Source: Deltaproteobacteria bacterium
GTDB taxonomy: Bacteria > Desulfobacterota > Desulfobulbia > Desulfobulbales > BM004
Reading direction: 5' to 3'
Length of the DNA stretch: 11,583 bases
Assembly: GCA_019312985.1 (NCBI GenBank)
Contig: JAFDCC010000182.1
Location: 1-11,583, forward strand
In this document: positions 6,007-11,583 of the stretch, in pieces
How the letters are laid out: each line of letters begins with the position of its first letter
Numbering within the stretch: the first letter of the stretch is position 1
The notes under the pieces: generated by a model
What the model was told of the DNA's origin: nothing
Databases searched by the model: none
The model's input: the letters and a program-made list of their open reading frames with translations, nothing else
Position numbers and translations under genes: made by a program

Positions 6007-6045
6007 GGGTATTAAAAAACGAAGCAAGGAGGCAGGGTATTAAAA
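6007..6045 (+). repeat. 11-bp direct repeat carrying the infC ATT start codon
   Basis: GGGTATTAAAA occurs at 6007-6017 and 6035-6045, offset by 28 bp. The second copy contains the infC initiation codon ATT (6039-6041). The first copy contains an out-of-frame ATT (6011) that opens a 10-codon frame ending in a TAA which overlaps the infC start. Only the second copy has a Shine-Dalgarno sequence. The repeat may be a small local duplication. Confidence 0.6.
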
Positions 6046-6584
6046 GAAAAAGCAGGCAGCCAGTAAGCAGGCGTGAGGTAAAAGTCAGGCTGAATGAGGA
6101 TATCCGGTATGAAGAGGTACGGCTGATCGGTTCGGACGGCGCCCAGCTTGGGGTAATGCCCAGCCGGGAAGCACGGGAAAAGGCCTATGATGAAGGACTC
6201 GACCTGGTGGAGGTGTCTGACAACACGGATCCTCCCGTCTGCCGGATCATGAACTATGATAAATACCGGTACGAAAAGAGCAAAAAACTGGCGGAGGCGC
6301 GAAAACGCCAGACCGTTGTCGAGGTGAAGGAGGTAAAATTCCGGCCCAAGACAGAAGAGCATGACCTGAATTTCAAGATTAAGAACATCAAGAAGTTCCT
6401 GGCAAACAAGAACAAGGTGAAAATCACCCTCCGCTTCAGGGGGCGGGAGATAGTCTATGCCCAGAGCCAGGGCGTTGAAGTCTTGAACAGGATAGCCGAG
6501 TCCCTCGGGGAGGAGGCTACCATTGTGCAGCAGCCCACCATGGAGGGAAGGCAGATGGTCATGTTCGTTGCTCCGAAGAGCTGA
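6039..6584 (+). CDS. infC: Translation initiation factor IF-3 with a non-canonical ATT start
   Basis: IF3 binds the 30S subunit, prevents premature 50S joining and rejects wrong start codons. I place the start at ATT 6039 (181 aa): it follows AAGGAGG (6026-6032) by 6 nt, and the 39 residues before the first in-frame ATG (6156) match the IF3 N-terminus, including the segment EVRLIGSDGAQLGV. Starting at the ATG would delete part of the N-terminal domain. Family landmarks include LDLVEVSDN, PPVCRIMNYDKYRYEKSK (65-82), the basic interdomain linker, VKEVKFRPKTEEHD (96-109) and KITLRFRGRE (128-137). In E. coli the AUU start lets IF3 repress its own synthesis; the same logic probably applies here. 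The gene lies 60 nt after thrS and about 100 nt before rpmI. Confidence 0.95.
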   Translation: MKRKSRQPVSRREVKVRLNEDIRYEEVRLIGSDGAQLGVMPSREAREKAYDEGLDLVEVSDNTDPPVCRIMNYDKYRYEKSKKLAEARKRQTVVEVKEVKFRPKTEEHDLNFKIKNIKKFLANKNKVKITLRFRGREIVYAQSQGVEVLNRIAESLGEEATIVQQPTMEGRQMVMFVAPKS

Positions 6585-6586
6585 GT

Positions 6587-6622
6587 AAAAAAACTTCGTT
6601 TTTTTTGTTGAAAAAATCGAAG
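6587..6622 (+). promoter_or_regulatory. Two mutually exclusive hairpins in the infC-rpmI leader
   Basis: Hairpin 1 pairs seven A plus C (6587-6594) with G plus T residues (6598-6605), loop TTC. Hairpin 2 pairs CTTCG (6594-6598) with CGAAG (6618-6622) and continues as six T-A pairs (6600-6605 with 6611-6616) after one T-T mismatch. Both use 6594-6605, so only one can form at a time. The position, just upstream of rpmI-rplT, is where L20 autoregulation acts in other bacteria. Their regulatory role is inferred. Confidence 0.4.
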
Positions 6623-6682
6623 AAACAATATTTTGATTAACATAGCTTATAAATTTTTTAGTTTTTTGAGGAGGGCGCAGTC

Positions 6683-6880
6683 ATGCCGAAAATGAAGACA
6701 AACCGCGGGGCGGCAAAGCGATTCAAGGCCACCGGATCCGGAAAGATAGTGAGAAACAAAGCCTTTGCCAGTCATATTCTCACGAAGAAAACCACGAAGA
6801 GAAAGCGGGGCCTGCGCAAGGCGGGCCTGGTTGATGAGACGAACGTCAAGGGTATTAAGCGGATTTTGCCCTATATGTAG
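6683..6880 (+). CDS. rpmI: 50S ribosomal protein L35
   Basis: L35 is a small, very basic protein of the large ribosomal subunit. The 65-residue length is exactly standard. The N-terminus [21 protein letters not shown] is typical for the family and the C-terminus ends in KRILPYM. The ATG has a strong GAGGAGGG Shine-Dalgarno sequence (6668-6675) 7 nt upstream, placed directly after two T6 tracts. The gene lies between infC and rplT in the conserved order; 47 nt separate it from rplT. In E. coli, L20 represses this cistron and thereby its own synthesis by coupling, and the AT-rich leader here offers candidate structures for similar control. Confidence 0.97.
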   Translation: MPKMKTNRGAAKRFKATGSGKIVRNKAFASHILTKKTTKRKRGLRKAGLVDETNVKGIKRILPYM

Positions 6881-6927
6881 TTCTGCATGATCAATTTTAC
6901 TTTTACGAATAAGAAAGAGGTATTTAC

Positions 6928-7275
6928 ATGGCACGTGTAACGCGCGGCTTTAAAGCACGCCGCAGAAGAAATAAAGTCCTTAAGCTGGCCAAGGGTTACC
7001 GGGGTGGACGCAGCAGGCTTTACAGAACGGCAACCGAGGCGGTCGACCGGGCTCTCAGTTATGCCTACCGCGACCGGCGGAATAGAAAACGCGATTTCCG
7101 CCGACTCTGGATAACCCGGATCAGTGCCGGGGCGAAGCAGAACGGCACCAGTTACAGCAAGCTCATGGGCGGTTTGAAAAAGGCCGGCGTCGAACTGGAC
7201 CGCAAGGTTCTTTCGAACATGGCCATCCTGGATCCCAACGGCTTCTCCCAGGTCGTCAAGGCTTCTGTTCATTAG
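6928..7275 (+). CDS. rplT: 50S ribosomal protein L20
   Basis: L20 binds 23S rRNA early in assembly of the large subunit. In E. coli and Bacillus it also acts as a translational or transcriptional autorepressor of its own operon. At 115 aa it is close to the usual length (about 117-120). The highly basic N-terminal extension [19 protein letters not shown] continues into [15 protein letters not shown], and the globular domain contains RLWITRI and [20 protein letters not shown]. The ATG follows an AGAGG Shine-Dalgarno sequence about 8 nt upstream. It is 47 nt after rpmI and 29 nt before pheS, consistent with one transcript linking ribosomal proteins to PheRS. Confidence 0.97.
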   Translation: MARVTRGFKARRRRNKVLKLAKGYRGGRSRLYRTATEAVDRALSYAYRDRRNRKRDFRRLWITRISAGAKQNGTSYSKLMGGLKKAGVELDRKVLSNMAILDPNGFSQVVKASVH

Positions 7276-7304
7276 TCGGCCAGACCTGCAGAGCTGTCAC
7301 GATC

Positions 7305-8315
7305 ATGGAGCAAGAGCTACGCCAACTCGAATCGGAAGCGGCAGAAAAGCTTTCTAGCCTGAAGACCCTTCAGGACCTGGAAGATGTAAGGATCCGCTAC
7401 CTGGGGCGCAAGGGGCTCTTTACCGGCCTGCTGCGCCAGCTCGGCAGCGTCTCGCCGGAAGAGCGGCCCCGTCTGGGCAAAGTGGCAAACCAAATCAAGG
7501 AAGGCCTTGAAAAGAAGTTTCATGCCCGGAAGGCTGAGCTCGCTGCAGCAGCGGAAACAGGGCCAGGCAGCGATGATTTGAGCCTGCCGGGACGTGTCAT
7601 TCCCGCCGGCCGTATCCACCCGGTGAGCCAGATAATGGACGAGGTCTGCTCCATCTTTGTCGACCTGGGTTTTGCCGTTGCCGAGGGCCCGGATGTCGAG
7701 CTCGACTATTACAACTTCGAGGCCCTCAATATCCCGCAGCACCATCCTGCCCGGGATATGCACGATACCTTTTATATCAGCGATTCCATCCTGCTGCGGA
7801 CCCACACATCTCCCATGCAGATCCGCGCCATGGAGATGGCGAAGCCGCCGCTGCGGATAATTGCCCCGGGAAAGGTCTACCGCTGCGATTCTGACATTAC
7901 CCACACCCCGATGTTTCACCAGGTCGAAGGTTTTCTCGTCGATACCAAGGTCTCCTTTGCCGACCTGAAGGGGGTTCTCACCGTCTTCTGCCAGAAGATG
8001 TTTGACCAGAAGGATATCGGGCTCCGCTTCCGGCCGAGCTTTTTCCCCTTTACCGAACCGAGTGCCGAGGTTGATATCGGTTGCGTCATCTGCCGGGGAG
8101 AGGGGTGCCGTGTCTGCAAACAGACGGGCTGGCTCGAAATACTGGGGGCCGGGATGATTGATCCGGAAGTTCTGAAAATGGTTGACTATGATCCCGAAGA
8201 GTTCAGCGGCTTTGCCTTCGGTCTTGGCATTGAAAGAATAGCGATGCTGAAGTACGGGATTGATGACATCAGGTTGTTTTACGAGAACGATCTCCGGTTT
8301 TTGAACCAATTCTGA
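7305..8315 (+). CDS. pheS: Phenylalanyl-tRNA synthetase alpha subunit
   Basis: PheS carries the class II active site of the alpha2-beta2 PheRS that charges tRNA-Phe. The 336-residue length is usual. An N-terminal coiled-coil arm (about 1-85), which contacts tRNA, precedes the core. Motif 1 is in the HPVSQIMDEVCSIFVDLGF region, motif 2 is VYRCDSD with R193 followed by MFHQVEG (H205, Q206, E208), and motif 3 is FAFGLGIERIAM with R311. Cysteines C260, C263, C268 and C271 form the CxxC-type pattern common in PheS. The ATG lies 29 nt after rplT and has no good Shine-Dalgarno sequence, so initiation may depend on local structure or coupling. pheT follows after a 76-nt interval that holds a mini-ORF. 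Confidence 0.97.
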   Translation: MEQELRQLESEAAEKLSSLKTLQDLEDVRIRYLGRKGLFTGLLRQLGSVSPEERPRLGKVANQIKEGLEKKFHARKAELAAAAETGPGSDDLSLPGRVIPAGRIHPVSQIMDEVCSIFVDLGFAVAEGPDVELDYYNFEALNIPQHHPARDMHDTFYISDSILLRTHTSPMQIRAMEMAKPPLRIIAPGKVYRCDSDITHTPMFHQVEGFLVDTKVSFADLKGVLTVFCQKMFDQKDIGLRFRPSFFPFTEPSAEVDIGCVICRGEGCRVCKQTGWLEILGAGMIDPEVLKMVDYDPEEFSGFAFGLGIERIAMLKYGIDDIRLFYENDLRFLNQF

Positions 8316-8330
8316 GCACTGAAAGCAGGA

Positions 8331-8391
8331 GGGTGCACAACGTGTCTTCCTGGGCAACAGCTAAACTTTTCAACCACTTTTGTAAGCACCC
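8331..8391 (+). promoter_or_regulatory. Inverted repeat joining the mini-ORF ribosome site to the pheT start
   Basis: GGGTGC (8331-8336) pairs with GCACCC (8386-8391), and ACAA (8337-8340) pairs with TTGT (8380-8383), with two bulged A residues. The total is 10 bp, and GTG (8342-8344) can add three pairs with CAC (8375-8377). The 5' arm includes part of the AGGAGGG ribosome site and the 3' arm ends on the base before the pheT ATG. The fold could mask both starts until a ribosome opens it. Confidence 0.5.
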
Positions 8392-8395
8392 ATGA
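8342..8395 (+). CDS. 17-codon leader or coupling peptide between pheS and pheT
   Basis: A GTG codon 8 nt after a strong AGGAGGG (8327-8333) opens a 17-codon frame, MSSWATAKLFNHFCKHP, ending in TGA (8393-8395). The stop overlaps the pheT ATG (8392-8394) as ATGA, the classic arrangement for translational coupling. pheT has no Shine-Dalgarno sequence of its own, so ribosomes loaded at this mini-ORF and re-initiating at the overlap would explain its expression. The peptide has two Phe codons (10 and 13), which could in principle sense Phe-tRNA supply. E. coli has a phenylalanine-rich leader peptide, PheM, but upstream of pheS, so this is not a simple homologue. No function of the peptide itself is implied. 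The alternative is that the frame is a chance by-product of a leftover ribosome site. Confidence 0.5.
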   Translation: MSSWATAKLFNHFCKHP

Positions 8396-10827
8396 AATTC
8401 ACCCTGAACTGGTTACGGGAATATACTGATATTGATCTGCCGGTAACGGTCGTGGCGGACAGGCTGACCATGCTCGGGCTTGAAGTGGACAGCGTTACAG
8501 ATCTGTACCCCGGGCTGACACCAATCAGGGTTGCAAAGATCCTGGATGTTACGCCGCACCCTGATGCGGACCGTTTGTCCCTCTGTGATGTTGCCGTCGG
8601 CGACGAAAGGTTCAGGGTCGTCTGCGGCGCTCACAATGCCCGGGCCGGCCTCCTGACCCCCATCGCCCTGCCGGGAGTCACCCTTGCGTCAGGCATGGAG
8701 GTGAAAAGAGCAAAGATCCGCGGCCAGGAATCATTCGGCATGCTCTGTTCCGAAAGGGACCTTGGCATCAGTGAAGACCACAGCGGCATCATGGAGTTGC
8801 CGGAAACAGCCCGGGCAGGGGAATCGCTGCTGGAAGCGCTCTCCCTGCAGGATACCCTGGTCGAGGTCGATCTGACACCGAACCGGCCTGACTGCACCAG
8901 TGTTATCGGCATAGCCCGGGAGGTTGCCGGGTTTACCGGACAGAAATTGCGGCAGCCGGTTTCAGGAGAACTGCCCCGCTTGAGCAATAAAGGGGTTCCC
9001 TTTGCTGTCGAGGTCCGGGACCCGGATGACTGTCCGCGTTACGCCGCACGGCTTTTACGTAATGTTACTATCGGCCCCTCTCCCTGGTGGCTGCGCAAAA
9101 GGCTTCTCGCCGTGGGGCTGCGGCCCATCAATAATGTCGTGGATATAACCAACCTGGTGATGCTGGAGTACGGCCAGCCGCTGCACGCCTTTGATTTTCA
9201 GCAACTGGCGGGCGGCAGGATTGTCGTGCGCCGGGCCCGGGCCGGTGAGACCATCGTCACCCTTGACGGCGAAGAAAGAAGGCTGCATGAGAGCATGCTC
9301 CTCATCTGCGATGCCGAAAAGCCGGTAGCAGTAGCCGGCGTCATGGGCGGCGAGAACTCCGAGGTTACTGACACCACCACCGATATTCTCCTGGAAAGCG
9401 CCTGTTTTGACCCCCTCAGCATCCGCCGGACGGCCCGGCAGCTCAACCTGGGCACCGAGGCCTCCTACCGCTTTGAGCGAGGGGTGGACCCGGAGGTTTC
9501 GCCGAGGGCCATGGAGCGGGCAGTGCAGCTTTTGGTGGAAATAACCGGGGCCGAAGCCGTACCGGACGGCTATGACTGTGTCGCCGGCATCAGGCCGCCG
9601 GCGGCTATCAGGCTGCGGGTCAGCCGCACCAATGACCTTTTGGGGCTGCAGCTGGACGCCGCCGAAATTTCCCGCTGTCTTGAAAGCATCGAGCTTGCGG
9701 TGACCCCTTTGGATGACGATACCCTCGAGGTAACGCCGCCAAGTTTCCGCATCGACCTGGAGCGTGAGGTGGACCTCATTGAAGAGGTTGCCAGGCTGCA
9801 GGGCTACAACGAGATTCCCACCTCCATGCCGGTTGTCCCCATGAGCTTCCCGGAACAGCAGCCGGGCCTGAAGCTGCGCAAGAAAGTCGCGGCAATGCTG
9901 GTTTCCCAGGGTTTTTTCGAGGTGATCAATTACAGTTTTGTTGATGAAAACTATTTTGACGTGCTGCGGCTGCAGGATGATGACCCGGCCCGGACCGCGG
10001 TAAGACTTCTCAACCCTCTTTCCGAGGACCAGAAAATAATGCGGACCCTGATGCTGCCGGGCCTGCTGCAGAACATAAACCGGAATACCAGCCGCCAAAG
10101 CAACGATATCCGGCTTTTTGAGATCGGCAAGGTTTTTGAGCCACAGGAGGCCGACTCGCTGCCCCGTGAAACCACCAGGCTGGCGGGCGTTTTGAGCGGC
10201 CGCCGCCACCCCGGATCGCCGCTTCTTCACTTTGCTTCCACCAAGGTCGATATTCACGACTGTGCCGGCACCGTCGAAGCGATTCTCGAGGGAATCAGGA
10301 TCAAACATGCTGTCAGCCTCGATTTCAGGGGACAGGACATCGTTGCCCCGAGTTTTATCGTGCCCGGTTCATATGTTGCCTGCAGGGCAGGGGAGCAGGT
10401 TCTTGGTTTTTTCGGAAAAATCGACGCCGCTGTTTTGAAGGGGTTCGGCATCAAACAGGAGGTCTTCTGCTTTGATCTTGACCTGGACCTGGCAGGCGGG
10501 CTTGAAGCAGCACCGAAATCGTTTGCACCCCTGCCGAAATATCCCTCGGTCAATTGGGATATTGCCCTCATCATTCCTGAAACCGTGGCCGCGGGTGATC
10601 TTGTCGGGGCCATCGAAAGCGCCGGGGAACCGCTCGTTGAGTCGGCGGAGATCTTTGATCTCTACCGGGGAGATGCAATTGATGCGGGTCACAAGAGTGT
10701 CGCCATCTCGCTGACCTATCGTTCTCCCGAGCAGACCCTTGACGACAGCGTCGTCAACACGGTGCACCAGCGCCTGATAAAGATGCTGGAGGAACGATTC
10801 CTGGGCAGACTGCGTGATGCCGGGTAA
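8392..10827 (+). CDS. pheT: Phenylalanyl-tRNA synthetase beta subunit
   Basis: PheT completes PheRS: it binds tRNA-Phe, helps position the acceptor arm and edits Tyr-tRNA-Phe. The 811-residue length is normal for the long bacterial form. Domains in order are a short N-terminal B1 part (MKFTLNWLREYTDIDLP), an EMAP/OB tRNA-binding domain (about 40-150), B3/B4 editing domains (about 210-390, with RPINNVVDITNLVMLEYGQPLHAFD), B5 (about 405-475), the catalytic-like core B6-B7 (about 480-690, with NPLSEDQKIMRTLMLPGLL), and a C-terminal ferredoxin-like anticodon-binding domain (about 713-811). In the last domain, NWD (721-723) replaces the RRD seen in many homologues. ATG 8392 is chosen from the universal N-terminal pattern. 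It lacks a Shine-Dalgarno sequence and overlaps the stop of a 17-codon mini-ORF, suggesting coupled translation. Confidence 0.97.
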   Translation: MKFTLNWLREYTDIDLPVTVVADRLTMLGLEVDSVTDLYPGLTPIRVAKILDVTPHPDADRLSLCDVAVGDERFRVVCGAHNARAGLLTPIALPGVTLASGMEVKRAKIRGQESFGMLCSERDLGISEDHSGIMELPETARAGESLLEALSLQDTLVEVDLTPNRPDCTSVIGIAREVAGFTGQKLRQPVSGELPRLSNKGVPFAVEVRDPDDCPRYAARLLRNVTIGPSPWWLRKRLLAVGLRPINNVVDITNLVMLEYGQPLHAFDFQQLAGGRIVVRRARAGETIVTLDGEERRLHESMLLICDAEKPVAVAGVMGGENSEVTDTTTDILLESACFDPLSIRRTARQLNLGTEASYRFERGVDPEVSPRAMERAVQLLVEITGAEAVPDGYDCVAGIRPPAAIRLRVSRTNDLLGLQLDAAEISRCLESIELAVTPLDDDTLEVTPPSFRIDLEREVDLIEEVARLQGYNEIPTSMPVVPMSFPEQQPGLKLRKKVAAMLVSQGFFEVINYSFVDENYFDVLRLQDDDPARTAVRLLNPLSEDQKIMRTLMLPGLLQNINRNTSRQSNDIRLFEIGKVFEPQEADSLPRETTRLAGVLSGRRHPGSPLLHFASTKVDIHDCAGTVEAILEGIRIKHAVSLDFRGQDIVAPSFIVPGSYVACRAGEQVLGFFGKIDAAVLKGFGIKQEVFCFDLDLDLAGGLEAAPKSFAPLPKYPSVNWDIALIIPETVAAGDLVGAIESAGEPLVESAEIFDLYRGDAIDAGHKSVAISLTYRSPEQTLDDSVVNTVHQRLIKMLEERFLGRLRDAG

Positions 10828-10869
10828 CCTTTTAAATCCATACTGAAATTTTAACGGAAGAAGAGTACA

Positions 10870-11160
10870 ATGAAACGATCAAACATCACCCGAAAGGACC
10901 TGGCAAAAGCCATTAATGAAAAACTGGGCTTTTCCCAGCGCAGTGCGGAAGAGATAATCGATACGGTTTTTTCCACAATGAAGAACACACTTATTGCCGG
11001 GGAATCAATCAAGCTGGTTCATTTCGGGTCACTGAGTGTCAGGAAAAAATCACCCAGAAAGGGCCGTAACCCCCGTACCGGTGACGCCATGGAGATTTCC
11101 AGCCGTTCCATGGTCACCTTCAGGCCGAGTAAGGGGTTGCGGCTGAAGCTCAACAGTTAG
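10870..11160 (+). CDS. ihfA: Integration host factor alpha subunit
   Basis: IhfA pairs with IhfB to bend DNA sharply at specific sites in recombination, replication and sigma54-dependent transcription. The 96-residue protein has the HU/IHF fold: a helical N-terminus (TRKDLAKAINEKLGFSQRSAEEIIDTVFSTM) and the beta-arm segment with GRNPRTG (65-71), in which P68 corresponds to the DNA-intercalating proline. The C-terminal VTFRPSKGLR is the family pattern. Several features favour IHF alpha over HU: position directly after pheT (as in E. coli and Geobacter), and the GRNPRTG arm. A weak GGAAG site precedes the ATG by about 12 nt. The 42-nt gap after pheT has no clear promoter, so it is likely read from the pheST transcript. 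A MerR-type gene follows. Confidence 0.93.
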   Translation: MKRSNITRKDLAKAINEKLGFSQRSAEEIIDTVFSTMKNTLIAGESIKLVHFGSLSVRKKSPRKGRNPRTGDAMEISSRSMVTFRPSKGLRLKLNS

Positions 11161-11217
11161 CGCGCAGTGGATAAGACGACCCGCCAGCATGGAGAAGAAA
11201 AAAATCTGTCCGCCGGA

Positions 11218-11583
11218 ATGGGGCAGGGGATCATCCCGGAGAAGCATTACTTCAGGATCGGTGAGGTCAAGAAAATAACCGGGGTGGAACCGCACGTCCT
11301 CCGGTACTGGGAGTCGGAATTCAAAATAATCCGGCCCCAGCGGGCCTCATCGAAACAGAGGCTGTACCGGCGTGTTGATGTTGAAAATATCCTGACAATC
11401 AAGAAACTGCTGTACGAGGACGGCTATACCGTTCCGGGCGCCAGAAAGCTGCTGGCGGAAAAAAAGGAACCGAAAAAGAGGACGCAGGAAACCGGGGTTG
11501 CCCGGACCGAGACCCGGTCAACCGGACTCGAGAGAGTCCGGAGCGGTCGGACTGTGGGCCGGAACGGCGCCGTGCGCGGCGAG
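11218..11583 (+). CDS. MerR-family transcriptional regulator (partial, 3' end outside window)
   Basis: The frame stays open from the ihfA stop to the window end with no stop codon, so the gene is truncated by the window. From ATG 11218 there are 122 residues. The MerR winged helix-turn-helix is clear: FRIGEVKKITGVEPHVLRYWE (12-32, given here in parts: FRIGEV, VLRYWE), then the wing KQRLYRRVDVENI (46-58) and the helix IKKLLYEDGYTVPGARKLL. After residue 80 the chain becomes basic and low in complexity, rich in Arg, Lys, Thr and Gly. The effector-binding part, if any, is not seen. ATG 11218 has no clear ribosome site; GTG 11167 in the same frame would add 17 residues. MerR-type genes commonly follow ihfA in Geobacter-like bacteria. 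Target genes are unknown. Confidence 0.85.
   Translation, partial: MGQGIIPEKHYFRIGEVKKITGVEPHVLRYWESEFKIIRPQRASSKQRLYRRVDVENILTIKKLLYEDGYTVPGARKLLAEKKEPKKRTQETGVARTETRSTGLERVRSGRTVGRNGAVRGE
11522..11541 (+). repeat. Perfect 8-bp inverted repeat with a GAGA loop inside the MerR gene
   Basis: CCGGACTC (11522-11529) and GAGTCCGG (11534-11541) are exact reverse complements separated by GAGA, which fits the stable GNRA tetraloop class. It lies in the low-complexity coding tail and has no T-tract, so it is not a terminator. It may be a folded mRNA element or a palindromic DNA site. Confidence 0.6.

Noticed and set aside
9055-10308. 417-codon antisense open frame inside pheT
   Set aside because: pheT is unambiguous on the + strand; long antisense frames are expected in GC-rich coding DNA and the translation has no recognisable domains.
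11189-11191. ATG at 11189 as the MerR-gene start
   Set aside because: It is out of frame with the helix-turn-helix sequence and runs into a stop within about 30 codons.
1-11583. Mobile element, phage, CRISPR or defence system
   Set aside because: No transposase, integrase, phage, Cas or toxin-like reading frame, no long terminal repeats and no spaced repeat array; every sizeable gene except the first is a recognised housekeeping or regulatory family.

Overview
The window is a compact, almost fully + strand block of housekeeping information-processing genes. Gene order and protein signatures suggest a Desulfobacterota (former Deltaproteobacteria) chromosome. The evidence is the run thrS-infC-rpmI-rplT-pheS-pheT-ihfA followed by a MerR-type regulator, a true IHF alpha gene (a proteobacterial trait), and a moderately GC-rich, NNC/NNG-biased codon usage. 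A Desulfobulbales-like lineage is my best guess, but this is inference from synteny, not a database match.

Layout: (1) 1-444, a promoter and an unrecognised 97-residue acidic protein. (2) 530-3632, tRNA-Ser(GGA), then 23 nt later the 4.5S SRP RNA (ffs), whose U-tract lies only a few bases before the dnaX start codon, followed by dnaX, ybaB and recR. A GC-rich terminator straddles the dnaX stop codon, so ybaB-recR may be a separate or attenuated unit. (3) 3633-4040, a regulatory/tRNA interval with a probable recR terminator, tRNA-Val(GAC) with an unusual acceptor-stem mismatch, a tightly folded three-way-junction element, and a perfect -10 box bracketed by an 8-bp direct repeat in front of thrS. 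(4) 4041-10827, the thrS-infC-rpmI-rplT-pheS-pheT cluster for threonyl- and phenylalanyl-tRNA synthesis, initiation factor 3 and ribosomal proteins L35/L20. (5) 10870-11583, ihfA and the 5' part of a MerR-family regulator that runs off the window end.

The genes act together in replication and repair (DnaX clamp loader, YbaB, RecR), membrane targeting of nascent proteins (SRP RNA), translation (two tRNAs, ThrRS, PheRS, IF3, L35, L20) and chromosome architecture (IHF). No mobile element, CRISPR array, phage gene or defence cassette is visible.

The most interesting signals are in expression control. A 17-codon GTG-initiated mini-ORF with a strong Shine-Dalgarno sequence sits between pheS and pheT. 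It ends in an ATGA overlap with pheT, and the mini-ORF ribosome site and the bases just upstream of the pheT start form a 10-bp inverted repeat, which looks like a translational-coupling switch. Others are an ATT start codon for infC, dnaX directly abutting the SRP RNA without a Shine-Dalgarno sequence, alternative hairpins upstream of rpmI, and the thrS promoter repeat. No stretch over 300 bases lacks a gene. Bases 1-73 and most of 445-529 show nothing I can interpret.
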